Source: Vibrio sp. SCSIO 43135 (lineage in GTDB: Bacteria > Pseudomonadota > Gammaproteobacteria > Enterobacterales > Vibrionaceae). Taken from it: a DNA stretch of 64,000 bases. This document shows, one piece after another, positions 10,034 through 18,997 of this stretch. Location: the NCBI RefSeq assembly GCF_023716665.1, contig NZ_CP071859.1, forward strand, positions 2,232,001-2,296,000, written 5' to 3'. Positions within the stretch are counted from its first letter, which is position 1. Every line of letters begins with the position of its first letter. A program made the position numbers and the translations under genes. The notes below the pieces were generated by a model. The model worked only from the letters and a program-made list of their open reading frames with translations, did no database searches and had not been told where the DNA came from.

Positions 10034-10049
10034 AGCAATATGTATGCCA
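10034..10049 (-). promoter_or_regulatory. Sigma54 promoter of the fliE operon
   Basis: The minus strand reads TGGCAT-ACATA-TTGCT, one base off the sigma54 consensus with correct N5 spacing. It lies 54 bases upstream of the fliE start in the 98-base gap after flrC. FlrC, encoded just upstream, is the expected activator. Confidence 0.85.
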
Positions 10050-10078
10050 TCACAAATTTGACGCATGAATTCGTTCAA

Positions 10079-11485
10079 TTAACCCGGTATATCAATACCA
10101 GCATCGCGCATTTTAGCTAACTTATAACGCAATGTTCTCGGGCTAATTCCAAGCTTTTCTGCCATTTCTTTACGGCGGCCATTACACTCTGCCAATGTGT
10201 CAAGAATGATAGTGTATTCCTGATCCCGAAGCTCCCCACCCAGGCTTGCAGAACCCTGCGATAGGGAACGATTTTCCGTCACTTCAGCAATAGGCTTGAT
10301 CGCCGGCGTCGCAACGCCTGTTTCTACGACTTGCTGTAAGCTGCCTGCATCTTGCCAATCGACACCTTCCAAAAGAATATGGTCGCCAGAAATATTTCCG
10401 TTCTCACTCAGGATAAGCGCACGCTGAACCACGTTGTCCAATTCACGCACGTTGCCTGGCCACGGGTACATCAGCAGTTTACCCATTGCATTGCTGTCAA
10501 TTTCTGGAACGGGTAGTCCTAACTTTTTACAGTGACGCTCGATTAAGTGTTTAGCTAAAGGTTCAATATCTCCACGGCGGTCACTCAAAGCTGGCCACGC
10601 AATTGGGAACACATTCAGGCGGTAGTACAAATCTTCACGGAAGTTACCTTCTTGAACGTATAGTTTCAGGTCACGGTTACTGGTCGCTAGCACGCGAACG
10701 TCCAGTTTAATGCTTTTACGGCTGCCTAAACGCTCTACTTCTCTTTCTTGTAAAACGCGAAGCAGCTTAGCTTGAAGGTTCAAATCCATTTCACTGATTT
10801 CATCAAGTAAAATAGTACCACCTTGCGCTTGCTCAAACTTACCCGGACACGCCTGAACGGCACCAGTGAAGGCACCTTTTTCGTAGCCAAACAAGGTTGC
10901 TTCGAGCATGTTGTCAGGAATTGCCGCACAGTTGATCGCTACGAAAGGGCCATCTTTACGATTCGACGCATTGTGGATGTATCGCGACATCACTTCTTTA
11001 CCCGAACCACTTGGGCCAAGCACCATCACATTCGCATCGGTTTTTGCAACTTTGTCTGCCAACGCTAACAACTTTAGGCTTTTATCATCAGCGACAACCG
11101 CATCACCATTGTCGTCTGATTTGATTGGCGCGTAACGACTAACCATATTGAGCAGAACTTCTGGGGCGAATGGTTTCGCCATATAGTCGATCGCGCCATC
11201 TTTCATAGCAGATACCGCATCTTCAATATTGGCATATGCTGTCATCAATAAAACGGGCAGATTTGGCCAATGCTGTTTAATGTTACGAAGCAGCGCTAAA
11301 CCACCCATACCAGCCATTTGAACATCCGAAACAACAATGTCGATAGCGTTTGACTTCAACTTCACTAACGCATCTTCAGCACTGTCAGCTTCTAACCATT
11401 CGTATCCCGCTAAAGCTAGGGTATCGACCAACGCTTCGCGTAGACCTTCGTCGTCTTCTACGATTAAGACTTTACTTTGAGCCAT
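10079..11485 (-). CDS. flrC: FlrC (FlaM), sigma54-dependent flagellar response regulator
   Basis: The 468-residue protein starts at ATG 11483-11485 behind GGAGAG; a GTG two codons earlier is less likely. Domains: receiver (residues 1-~120, VLIVEDDEGL, phosphoacceptor region IVVSDVQMAGMGG), AAA+ sigma54 activation domain with Walker A LGPSGSGKEV and the sigma54-contact loop [10 protein letters not shown], then a Fis-type helix-turn-helix at the C-terminus (EKLGISPRTLRYKLAKM). FlrB phosphorylates it, and it then activates class III genes such as fliE and fliK. It overlaps flrB by 14 bases. Confidence 0.96.
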   Translation of the reverse strand: MAQSKVLIVEDDEGLREALVDTLALAGYEWLEADSAEDALVKLKSNAIDIVVSDVQMAGMGGLALLRNIKQHWPNLPVLLMTAYANIEDAVSAMKDGAIDYMAKPFAPEVLLNMVSRYAPIKSDDNGDAVVADDKSLKLLALADKVAKTDANVMVLGPSGSGKEVMSRYIHNASNRKDGPFVAINCAAIPDNMLEATLFGYEKGAFTGAVQACPGKFEQAQGGTILLDEISEMDLNLQAKLLRVLQEREVERLGSRKSIKLDVRVLATSNRDLKLYVQEGNFREDLYYRLNVFPIAWPALSDRRGDIEPLAKHLIERHCKKLGLPVPEIDSNAMGKLLMYPWPGNVRELDNVVQRALILSENGNISGDHILLEGVDWQDAGSLQQVVETGVATPAIKPIAEVTENRSLSQGSASLGGELRDQEYTIILDTLAECNGRRKEMAEKLGISPRTLRYKLAKMRDAGIDIPG

Positions 11486-12545
11486 TGTCACTCTCCATCA
11501 TTACTTCTAGGGGATCAGCAGCTTCGCACTGAAGTGGGATACACATGGTGAAACATGCGCCATCACCCTGTTCTGAAATCAATTCAAGCCTGCCATCATG
11601 TGCCCGGCAAACCATTTGCACAACCGCCAAGCCAAGACCTGTACCTTGGGAGCGCGTTGTAAAAAATGGTTCCATAATTTTGCTCTGTAATTCAGCTGGC
11701 ACACCAGGACCACTGTCTTGAACTGAGATTTTTAATTCATTGTTTACTGGTCTGAAAAACACATCGATCTGTGAGTTTTTACCGGCGATTTGTATCGCGT
11801 TCATAACCAGATTACTTAACGCAGACGCGATCGCATTTGCGTTACCTAGTAAGGACGTCTGTTCTTGTTCAACTTCTTGGCAGTAATCGATGTGATTATT
11901 TTTTAACGACGTTTCCACCATAGGGGCAAATTCCGCAACTAAGTCAGAAATGGTGAAAGGCTTAACTACCTTGTTATCGCCGCCTTTAGCAAACAGCAGC
12001 ATGTCGTTGACCTGCTTCTCTAGGTCGTGAAGCCTATCCATCAGTTTCGATTGGAAACGATCTTTGGTCGCCGGTGGTAAGTTAGGCGCAGCCAAGTTCG
12101 ACGCATAAAGCATCGCACTAGAAAGAGGTGTTCTGACCTGGTGAGCCAGTGAAGCGACCATACGGCCGAGCGATGAAAGACGCTGTAAATCACTCACTCG
12201 AGATTGGAGCAAGCGTGTTTCAGTAAGATCGGTGATAAGAATCAATTGACCCGTGTTGGATGCTGAAATCGCCAAACGCACCTTACGACCATTTCGCAAG
12301 GAAATTTCATGGCCATCATCTTCTCGTGGTGCAAAAGCAGTCTGAATAATTGAAAACCACTTCTCCCCAAGCAAAGGGACGTCTAACAACTTCATTGCTT
12401 CTGGGTTGGCTTCGCGCACAACACCTTGTGTATCCAACAGAATTACGCCTGCGGGCATAACATCGAGCACTTGTTTATAGCGCTCTACTTGGTCTTCCAA
12501 TGTGTCTAAATGAGACTGATTTTCTGCTGGGTCAACTGCTTGCAT
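11472..12545 (-). CDS. flrB: FlrB (FlaL), flagellar sensor histidine kinase
   Basis: This 357-residue kinase has no transmembrane segment, so it is cytosolic. It has a PAS domain (residues ~20-120; VMPAGVILLDTQGVVREANP), a HisKA helix with H-box SLAHQVRTPLSSA, and a HATPase domain with N-box LVMNAIQIA, G1 DSGPGVP and G2 GTGLGLAVV. It phosphorylates FlrC, encoded next. A sigma54 promoter lies just upstream, consistent with FlrA dependence of flrBC in Vibrio cholerae. Confidence 0.95.
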   Translation of the reverse strand: MQAVDPAENQSHLDTLEDQVERYKQVLDVMPAGVILLDTQGVVREANPEAMKLLDVPLLGEKWFSIIQTAFAPREDDGHEISLRNGRKVRLAISASNTGQLILITDLTETRLLQSRVSDLQRLSSLGRMVASLAHQVRTPLSSAMLYASNLAAPNLPPATKDRFQSKLMDRLHDLEKQVNDMLLFAKGGDNKVVKPFTISDLVAEFAPMVETSLKNNHIDYCQEVEQEQTSLLGNANAIASALSNLVMNAIQIAGKNSQIDVFFRPVNNELKISVQDSGPGVPAELQSKIMEPFFTTRSQGTGLGLAVVQMVCRAHDGRLELISEQGDGACFTMCIPLQCEAADPLEVMMESDNGSK

Positions 12546-12570
12546 GTCGTATTTCTGCCAATAAAACTAC

Positions 12571-12605
12571 AAAAGGCTAACATGCGAAATGCATGCCAGC
12601 CTTTT
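12571..12605 (-). terminator. Rho-independent terminator after flrA
   Basis: An imperfect hairpin (AAAAGGCT...CATGC / GCATG...AGCCTTTT) with a loop of about five bases lies between flrA and flrB; on the minus strand it ends in TTTTG. The flrB sigma54 promoter lies inside the same hairpin. Confidence 0.6.
12583..12598 (-). promoter_or_regulatory. Sigma54 promoter of flrBC
   Basis: The minus strand reads TGGCAT-GCATT-TCGCA. The -24 GG and -12 GC are present with right spacing; the -12 box has TCGC where TTGC is usual. It is 38 bases upstream of flrB. FlrA, encoded directly upstream, is the expected activator. The weaker -12 box lowers confidence. Confidence 0.65.
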
Positions 12606-12660
12606 ATTCTTTATTTTCAACAAGTTATCACCATGACAACTAATTGACGCAGTTTTTTTG

Positions 12661-14127
12661 TCAGCGTTGAAGGTTATATTTACGCATTTTTTCAACCAAA
12701 GTTGTGCGTCTCATTCCTAGCATATCGGCTGCGCGTGCCACAACACCATCTTGAGCTTCCAAAGCTTGGCTGATCATATTGACTTCTAAATCGGCCAGCA
12801 ATTCTTTCAAATTCACCCCTTCAGGTGGTAGAGACTGAGGGGCTTCCATGCTGTCGTTGAAGACTTCTGTTTCTTCAAAATTGAAATTTTCTGAGAAGAT
12901 GTCCGCTAAGACGTCACGCTCTTGCTCCTCTACAGAGCTAAAGCTGCTAGGTTCAGGTTGGAACTCTGGAATATCACTGTAGCGATACTTCGTTGGAAGA
13001 TGGTTTACATCAACCAAGCTATTTGGATACAGGATGATCATACGTTCAACTAGGTTGGCTAACTCTCGCACGTTCCCTGGCCAATCGTGCTCCATCAAAG
13101 AATTGATAGAACGTGGCGTGAAACAGATTGGTTGCCCGCCTTCAGCTTCCATGCGCGTCATAAGCTCTTGAAGCAATAAAGGAATGTCTTCTTTACGCTC
13201 TTTAAGCGCTGGCATCTCGATCGGGAAAACATTTAGTCGGTAGAACAGGTCCTCACGGAAAGAGCCTGCATCTATCATATCTTCCAAATTACGATGAGTT
13301 GCAGCAATCACACGAACATTGACACGAATAGTGGTATTACCGCCAACACGCTCGAAACTGCGCTCTTGTAGTACGCGTAACAGCTTAACTTGCATCGGCA
13401 TTGGCATATCACCAATCTCATCTAGGAAAAGCGTGCCGCCTTCTGCGAGTTCAAAACGCCCCTTACGAGAGGTAATTGCACCAGTAAACGCGCCCTTCTC
13501 ATGGCCGAACAACTCACTTTCAAGCAAGTCTGGCGGTATTGCACCACAGTTTATCGGTACAAATGGGCCGCTACGACGTGCTGAATGATAATGTATATTG
13601 CGTGCTACAACTTCCTTGCCTGTTCCCGACTCACCGAGAATAAGTACATTCGCCTCTGTACCCGACACTTGTTCAATCAGGTGGCGAACTTCTTGAATGC
13701 CTAAGCTCTGGCCTACAAGGCTACGGAACAATGTATTTTTACGTGAACTTGGAACAACCTGAACGCCTTTGCGACCTAAAAAGTCTTTACAGTGTCGTAA
13801 TGCTTCACTTAACTGGGGATAGTTAAGCGGGAATTCTAGTTCCCCAACGTACTGAGGGTAGTCTTCAACATGGTAAGAATGCTTACCCGCAATAAGAAGT
13901 GGGATATGATTTGAGTTGGCAAGCTTTTGACTCAGCTCTGGAGTCAGGGATTTGCTTTGCAAGGAGCCGATAATACACCCTGCCCAAAGCGTAGACCAAT
14001 CTAGGTCTTCTATTTGCTCGGAAGTGACTACTTCACATTGTTCCCCAACGAATTCTAAAATATTACTCAGATTGACACGTACTTGAGCGTCGTCCTCAAT
14101 CACAAGTATTTTTGCTAAACCTTGCAT
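12661..14127 (-). CDS. flrA: FlrA (FlaK/FleQ-type), master sigma54 flagellar activator
   Basis: The 488-residue protein has an N-terminal receiver-like domain ([12 protein letters not shown]) in which the usual phosphoacceptor position reads CIIGSLQS with no Asp, so it is degenerate as in FleQ/FlrA. The AAA+ domain has Walker [11 protein letters not shown] and the sigma54 loop [10 protein letters not shown]. The C-terminal Fis-type HTH includes [17 protein letters not shown]. FlrA starts the flagellar cascade by turning on flrBC, and in V. cholerae it is inhibited by c-di-GMP. It is monocistronic, between two terminators. Confidence 0.96.
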   Translation of the reverse strand: MQGLAKILVIEDDAQVRVNLSNILEFVGEQCEVVTSEQIEDLDWSTLWAGCIIGSLQSKSLTPELSQKLANSNHIPLLIAGKHSYHVEDYPQYVGELEFPLNYPQLSEALRHCKDFLGRKGVQVVPSSRKNTLFRSLVGQSLGIQEVRHLIEQVSGTEANVLILGESGTGKEVVARNIHYHSARRSGPFVPINCGAIPPDLLESELFGHEKGAFTGAITSRKGRFELAEGGTLFLDEIGDMPMPMQVKLLRVLQERSFERVGGNTTIRVNVRVIAATHRNLEDMIDAGSFREDLFYRLNVFPIEMPALKERKEDIPLLLQELMTRMEAEGGQPICFTPRSINSLMEHDWPGNVRELANLVERMIILYPNSLVDVNHLPTKYRYSDIPEFQPEPSSFSSVEEQERDVLADIFSENFNFEETEVFNDSMEAPQSLPPEGVNLKELLADLEVNMISQALEAQDGVVARAADMLGMRRTTLVEKMRKYNLQR

Positions 14128-14243
14128 AGGTGAAAATGTTTGCCTTCAATTGAAAAAGTTTGCAGCAGAGTGAAATATAAATTCAGAAGCCCGAAATTTT
14201 GAGATTGGCTACTTTAACGATAGACAATTTATATAAATCAGCA

Positions 14244-14276
14244 ACAAAAAAGCCACTTTACTAGCGTAAGTGGCTT
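14244..14276 (-). terminator. Terminator after fliS
   Basis: Hairpin AGCCACTTTAC / GTAAGTGGCT with a four-base loop, followed on the minus strand by six Ts. It closes the flagellin/flaG-fliS unit before flrA. Confidence 0.85.
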
Positions 14277-14351
14277 CTATTTTATTTGATAAAAAAAATA
14301 AGGCAACCAAGCAATTGCCAGATGTGATGTTCGTGGAAAGTTTCCTAACCG

Positions 14352-14762
14352 TTACAAACCGACATCGCTTGCAGTTAAATTGTGATATTCAGCCGGAATT
14401 TGGTCCCACGCTGACTTAATTTCGCGAATAATGTCGATAACATCATCAATTGGCTGAGGATCGTTCAGGTGATTCGCATTTGAAATTTGCGTAATCATGA
14501 ACTCATATAACTGGTCCAAGTTCTTAGCAACATCACCACCGTCTTCCATAGACAAGCAGCTTCTTAAGCTAATGATGATATCTAACGCCTTTCCGAGACG
14601 CTCACCTTTAACGGGAATGTTACCTTGCTGCATCGCAGCCTTACCTTGGATCAGGCGTTCTATCGCACCAGCCATCAGCATTTGCACAATCTTGTGTGGA
14701 GACGCCGCACTCAATTGACTGTCTACTGAAACCTTCTTGTATGCCTGCAAAGAACCACGCAT
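14352..14762 (-). CDS. fliS: FliS (FlaJ), flagellin export chaperone
   Basis: The 136-residue helical protein begins MRGSLQAYKKVSVDSQL and contains the FliS signature ASPHKIVQMLMAGAIERLIQGKAAM near residues 20-45. FliS binds the disordered C-terminus of flagellin in the cytosol, stops premature polymerisation and delivers it to FlhA. It is last in flaG-fliD-flaI-fliS, 12 bases after flaI. Confidence 0.96.
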   Translation of the reverse strand: MRGSLQAYKKVSVDSQLSAASPHKIVQMLMAGAIERLIQGKAAMQQGNIPVKGERLGKALDIIISLRSCLSMEDGGDVAKNLDQLYEFMITQISNANHLNDPQPIDDVIDIIREIKSAWDQIPAEYHNLTASDVGL

Positions 14763-14774
14763 AACTTTCCTCTT

Positions 14775-15077
14775 CTATAAAAACTTTTTGTACTGCTGCA
14801 CAGACTTATTTCCGCGACGGAACTTAATCAACTCCGTACCAATCTGATTCGTTTCAGATTGCAGCTGCCCAACAAGCTGTTTTGTTTCTTCCATTAATGA
14901 AAGCCAATCTTCCGACTTAGCAAATTCTGGATTTACTTTTATATAGTCTAAGACATTCTGCAATATCTGTTCCCTGTTATCGACCAACTTAGTTATTTCT
15001 TCAGGATTAATGTCACCCAAAGTAAGAATTTGACGTATTTGGTGATCCAGATCACGTATGGTTTGAAGTTCTATCAC
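14775..15077 (-). CDS. flaI: FlaI, FliT-like flagellar protein
   Basis: This 100-residue, charged, helical protein starts MIELQTIRDLDHQI and ends RRGNKSVQQYKKFL. It lies between fliD (four-base gap) and fliS, exactly where Vibrio carries flaI and enterics carry fliT. FliT is the chaperone of the cap protein FliD. Sequence alone is not diagnostic; the call relies on length, predicted helices and position. Confidence 0.85.
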   Translation of the reverse strand: MIELQTIRDLDHQIRQILTLGDINPEEITKLVDNREQILQNVLDYIKVNPEFAKSEDWLSLMEETKQLVGQLQSETNQIGTELIKFRRGNKSVQQYKKFL

Positions 15078-15081
15078 AGCA

Positions 15082-17064
15082 TTAGCCTAACGCATTCATC
15101 ATTCCGGCCAATTGACCCTGCATTTTGCTTGTCGCGTCTTGCATTGCAGTAAATTTGGCATGGGTTCGCTTCTCTAATCCTTCCATGCGGCGATCCAATG
15201 CCGCTTGGTCATCTTCAAGACGATAGTTTCTTTCTACTAAACTTTGCTCTCGGGTTCGGATAGACCCTGTTACGCCTGTCATGCTTTGGATGGCATCTTC
15301 CACCTTTTTAGCAAAACCCTGATTACCACCAAAAAAGTCTTCTAACTTATTAAAGTTATTGTTCAACTGGCGATCCAGCAAGTTATAGTTAATTTCTAAC
15401 GTACCTTGCCGTGTAGTGGTAATACCAAACTCCGTCAGAGACTTTAGATCTTCCGGCGCTGCTTCGATGCGAGAGGAAAATACCGCTTTTAAGCGTGAGT
15501 CGGCACTGCGGACAATACTGTCCCCTGCCAATGGGCCCGCTTGGCCTGTTTGTGGATTGACACCCGCAAGTTCTTTAGAGGTTTGGTAGAACTGATTGTA
15601 TGCTGCGACAAACTGTTCAATGTCTTCGCGCACCCCTTGCCTATCGTATTCAATATCGATTTCAGCAGGCGGCCTGTTGTTTTCTGTTTTGCCTTTAAGC
15701 GTCAAATCGACGCCTTCAATCGCGTCTTCAATAATGTTGTTATGACTCGATAAATGAGCAACGCCATCGAGCAAAACCTTCGAGTCCTGCGCAGCTTGAA
15801 CTTGTGTCATGCCGTAATAAGTATCGAATGCTTGTTGCGCAGCCAATAGATCCGCATTCGCCTTATCAACGCGTTCCAAATAAGCGCGCTCTTCTGGAGT
15901 CAGCTTTGCACGCTCCATCTGTTTCGCTTGTTCTGGCGTGATTTCACCGCTAGCTACTGCTTTGTCGATCGCTGCTTGCTCAGCAGCAAGCTTACTCTCA
16001 AGCGCTGCTTGCGCTTCTTTTGGCGTGACATAGGAATCGGTTAATGTACCAGAGGCGGTGTTACTCCATCCCGGAACATCTGGCGCTTTCTCTTTGGACT
16101 TCGCGTCCAGCTCTTCAGGAGGTTCGTAGTATGAGTCTATCAGCGTTCCCGATGCCGTTTCGGTCCAACCAGGAATGCGATCTTGAGGTCTTTGATACTT
16201 GTTGGCTTCTGCAGCCGCCGCGACTGCTGCCGGCGACATATCTCCACCGGCACTTTGGGCATTTGGATCGACAGAAGTAGCTGCACTCTCAGCTTCTTCA
16301 ACAAGTTCTTGGTCGACTTGCTTCGCTGCATTACTGATTTTATCCGCGACTTTCTGAGCCAATTGTTTTTCGACATCAGTTAATGGATTGATCAATTGTT
16401 GGGCAGCAGCGCGCGCCTTTTCTAAATCTTTAACCCTTTCTTCTAGGGTTTTGTATTCCAGCTTCTTAAGCGGATTACCAATTTCTGATTCCACAGAAAT
16501 TTTAATGTTGTTTTTCTCGCCCGACATGTTCGATGCGAGAATCAAACGTGGACCGGCCACATCATTAATAACCGACGCTCGCACTCCCGGATTGCTTTTG
16601 TCCCCGTTAATAGCACGAACAATATCGACTAACTTTGAATCTGGCTGGACGTCAATGGTGAAGTTATCTTTATCTAAACCGATTTGCAGCTTGCCCGGGC
16701 CAAATTTGTCGTCTTCAGACAGAACATCCGAAGCAACTTTATGACTCTGAGCAAGCTGCATCACATCGATAGAATATCTACCAGCGATTGCAGCAGTGGT
16801 TGCAGTTGCTGACACGACGTCTTCATTGGTAGTGTCGACTTTTCTCGCAGCAAATGCCTTCTCCTGACGAAAACTCGCCATTAGATCTTTCATCGTATCC
16901 AGCGACTCTTTGAGCCGACCATATGCGCTAATACTGGCTTGGTTGTCCGTCCGCTCATTGTCAATACGTTGCTGCTTTGGAAGCCGCTCCGCATTCACAA
17001 TTTTGCTGACCATGGAATTAATATCCATGCCGCCAGTATTCATCCCCATAGGGCCTAAACTCAT
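15082..17064 (-). CDS. fliD: FliD (FlaH), flagellar filament cap protein
   Basis: The 660-residue protein has a helical N-terminus (MDINSMVSKIVNAERLP) and C-terminus that pack like flagellin D0/D1, and a variable middle. It forms the cap at the filament tip and guides flagellin folding. The middle insertion (residues ~200-400) contains a near-duplicated motif, PGWTETASGTLIDSY and PGWSNTASGTLTDSY, plus Ala/Glu-rich helices. It is longer than enteric FliD (~470), as is common in Vibrio. The start has GAGGTGG four bases upstream; flaG is 22 bases before it. Confidence 0.95.
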   Translation of the reverse strand: MSLGPMGMNTGGMDINSMVSKIVNAERLPKQQRIDNERTDNQASISAYGRLKESLDTMKDLMASFRQEKAFAARKVDTTNEDVVSATATTAAIAGRYSIDVMQLAQSHKVASDVLSEDDKFGPGKLQIGLDKDNFTIDVQPDSKLVDIVRAINGDKSNPGVRASVINDVAGPRLILASNMSGEKNNIKISVESEIGNPLKKLEYKTLEERVKDLEKARAAAQQLINPLTDVEKQLAQKVADKISNAAKQVDQELVEEAESAATSVDPNAQSAGGDMSPAAVAAAAEANKYQRPQDRIPGWTETASGTLIDSYYEPPEELDAKSKEKAPDVPGWSNTASGTLTDSYVTPKEAQAALESKLAAEQAAIDKAVASGEITPEQAKQMERAKLTPEERAYLERVDKANADLLAAQQAFDTYYGMTQVQAAQDSKVLLDGVAHLSSHNNIIEDAIEGVDLTLKGKTENNRPPAEIDIEYDRQGVREDIEQFVAAYNQFYQTSKELAGVNPQTGQAGPLAGDSIVRSADSRLKAVFSSRIEAAPEDLKSLTEFGITTTRQGTLEINYNLLDRQLNNNFNKLEDFFGGNQGFAKKVEDAIQSMTGVTGSIRTREQSLVERNYRLEDDQAALDRRMEGLEKRTHAKFTAMQDATSKMQGQLAGMMNALG

Positions 17065-17086
17065 TAAACCACCTCAAACAACACGA

Positions 17087-17515
17087 TTAAACCTTATCTA
17101 TCAACAACCCCGTTGAATAACGGGCTGCTTGATCTCTAAGGCGCCTGAACACCTCCAGCATCTCCTCGTCTGGTATCTGACGAATAATATCGCCAGTACT
17201 AGCCTCATAGATTGTCACCACATCTCTTCCGGACTGTTCATCAACCCGAAAAGATAAACCAGTGTTTAAGGAAGAAACAAATTCATTCATTTGTTCAACA
17301 ACCTTTTCCCGTTCAGCTCGATTAAGCTTCTCTCGCTGTGCCAGCATTTCAGCGGCTAATTCTGCGGATTGAACGGACTTCTGATTTACTTCGGCCGCTT
17401 TGCTACTCCCTTTCTGGGAGGCAACGCTAGGTGCACCGTTGTATTCTGAAGCAAGTTTAATGCCACCTTGTGAGCCATAAAGCTGGATGTTCGATGTATT
17501 GGACGGTATATCCAT
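17087..17515 (-). CDS. flaG: FlaG, flagellar protein
   Basis: The 142-residue protein has a polar, variable N-terminal half and the conserved FlaG C-terminal domain (LNTGLSFRVDEQSGRDVVTIYE, IRQIPDEEMLEVFRRL). In Vibrio and Pseudomonas FlaG affects filament length or stability; its molecular role is unclear. It lies 77 bases after flaA with no clear terminator between them, so read-through from the flagellin is possible, and it leads the flaG-fliD-flaI-fliS unit. Confidence 0.93.
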   Translation of the reverse strand: MDIPSNTSNIQLYGSQGGIKLASEYNGAPSVASQKGSSKAAEVNQKSVQSAELAAEMLAQREKLNRAEREKVVEQMNEFVSSLNTGLSFRVDEQSGRDVVTIYEASTGDIIRQIPDEEMLEVFRRLRDQAARYSTGLLIDKV

Positions 17516-17592
17516 AACAATCTCCCTTCCACCTTATAGGTCGGTAATCTATTGATTACACTGCCCAATAAGCTCCTGACGAAACTTATCGA

Positions 17593-18723
17593 TTAACCTA
17601 ATAGGCTAAGAGCCGCTGACGGTGATTGCTTCGCTTGCGCCAAGATAGAAGTACTCGCTTGTTGCAAGATCTGAGACTTCGTCATCTGCGTCGTTTCTTT
17701 CGCGTAGTCAGTATCTTCGATACGGCTACGTGATGCATTTACGTTCTCGTTGATGTTCTCTAGGTTATTGATCGCATGACCAAAACGGTTTTGGAAAGCA
17801 CCTAGAGATGCACGTTGGCTATCAACCGACTTCAAAGCACCATCAATGACAGAAACCGCCATTTGCGAACCTGCAACCGTTGAAACATCAACATCTGCAA
17901 CAGTGATATCCTGAGCCGCACCGAAACCAATTTCGCCACCAAGCCCGCCACCAATAGTCACTTCGCCATCAACTTTTTGAGTTGAAGCGAATAACTGAAG
18001 CTTACCTTCTTCACCAACAGATGCTTTCACATCTTCACTTTGACCATTGATGTAAGTCGCAAGCTGTTCGATATCATCGCCAGCCTTAGCATTAATGGTT
18101 AACGCTTTTGCTTCTCCATGCTTATCAGTATAGTTCAGAGTCAAATCGGTTGCTGTAGTAACAGCCCAGTCAGCGCTTTTGCCTTGTTGAGCAACATACG
18201 CTTTACCACCCATAGCTTCCGTGTCCGAGCGCATATTTCCCATAGTCAGCATTACTGCCTCACCAGAGCCCGCACCAATTTGGAATGACTGGTCACCAAA
18301 CTGACCATTAAGGAGTTTATTACCACCGAACGAGGTAGTTTCTGCAATACGGTTTAGCTCATCGTTTAGAGCCGATACTTCTTCTTGAATCGCAACACGT
18401 TCAGAACGCGAGTTTGAACCATTTGAGGATTGTAGCGATAGATCTCGCATACGTTGGAGGATATTGGTTGTCTCGTCCATCGCACCTTCAGCAGTTTGCG
18501 CGATCGAGATACCATCGTTTGCGTTTCTCACTGCCACGTCTAAACCACGGCTTTGAGATGTCAAACGGTTAGAAATTTGTAGACCTGCCGCATCATCACG
18601 GGCACTGTTAATTTTGTAACCCGATGATAGGCGTTCCATCGACTTTTGAGCACCATCAGCGGCACTGTTTAGGTAACGCTGTGCGGTCATCGCCGACACG
18701 TTCGTGTTTACGTTAATTGCCAT
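17593..18723 (-). CDS. flaA: Polar flagellin (FlaA-type)
   Basis: The 376-residue flagellin has the conserved D0/D1 ends ([18 protein letters not shown]... and ...[17 protein letters not shown]) and a variable centre (~170-290). Signature [15 protein letters not shown] lies near residue 40. It is secreted through the flagellar export channel and polymerises into the sheathed polar filament. Naming follows the flaF-flaB-flaA order of V. parahaemolyticus; which paralogue matches which symbol is inferred from order. A sigma28 promoter lies 81-107 bases upstream. Confidence 0.93.
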   Translation of the reverse strand: MAINVNTNVSAMTAQRYLNSAADGAQKSMERLSSGYKINSARDDAAGLQISNRLTSQSRGLDVAVRNANDGISIAQTAEGAMDETTNILQRMRDLSLQSSNGSNSRSERVAIQEEVSALNDELNRIAETTSFGGNKLLNGQFGDQSFQIGAGSGEAVMLTMGNMRSDTEAMGGKAYVAQQGKSADWAVTTATDLTLNYTDKHGEAKALTINAKAGDDIEQLATYINGQSEDVKASVGEEGKLQLFASTQKVDGEVTIGGGLGGEIGFGAAQDITVADVDVSTVAGSQMAVSVIDGALKSVDSQRASLGAFQNRFGHAINNLENINENVNASRSRIEDTDYAKETTQMTKSQILQQASTSILAQAKQSPSAALSLLG

Positions 18724-18803
18724 ATTTGATCTCCTTAGGCATTGGGTTGATGTGCCGCCGTGTCTCTCACCTCACATAAGCACATCTCATTTCTCTCAGT
18801 CCT

Positions 18804-18830
18804 TTAACGGCGAGTAGAAAATAAGCTTTA
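18804..18830 (-). promoter_or_regulatory. Sigma28 (FliA) promoter of the flaA flagellin
   Basis: The minus strand reads TAAAGCTT-N11-GCCGTTAA, against the sigma28 consensus TAAAGTTT-N11-GCCGATAA. It has 14 of 16 matches and exact spacing. It lies upstream of the 376-residue flagellin. Confidence 0.85.
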
Positions 18831-18953
18831 GGAAAAAAATGATTTTTTTTTAATTAATTTTCCGAAGCCTGTAGTCCAGCCGGTTCGGCAATTAACAAAA
18901 ATCCTTTTAAATCAAACAAATATTTAACGCATCGGCGATTTATCCTGCGCAAT

Positions 18954-18981
18954 AAAAAATCCAGCCAAAGCCGGATTTTTT
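18954..18981 (-). terminator. Terminator after flaB
   Basis: Hairpin AAAAAATCC / GGATTTTTT with an inner GC pair and a small loop, ending in a T run on the minus strand. It lies 17 bases beyond the flaB stop and separates flaB from flaA. Confidence 0.8.
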
Positions 18982-18997
18982 ATTTAGCTTGTAGAAA

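Noticed and set aside
17516..17592. Own sigma54 or sigma28 promoter for flaG
   Set aside because: No element with both boxes and right spacing was found; read-through from flaA is more likely.
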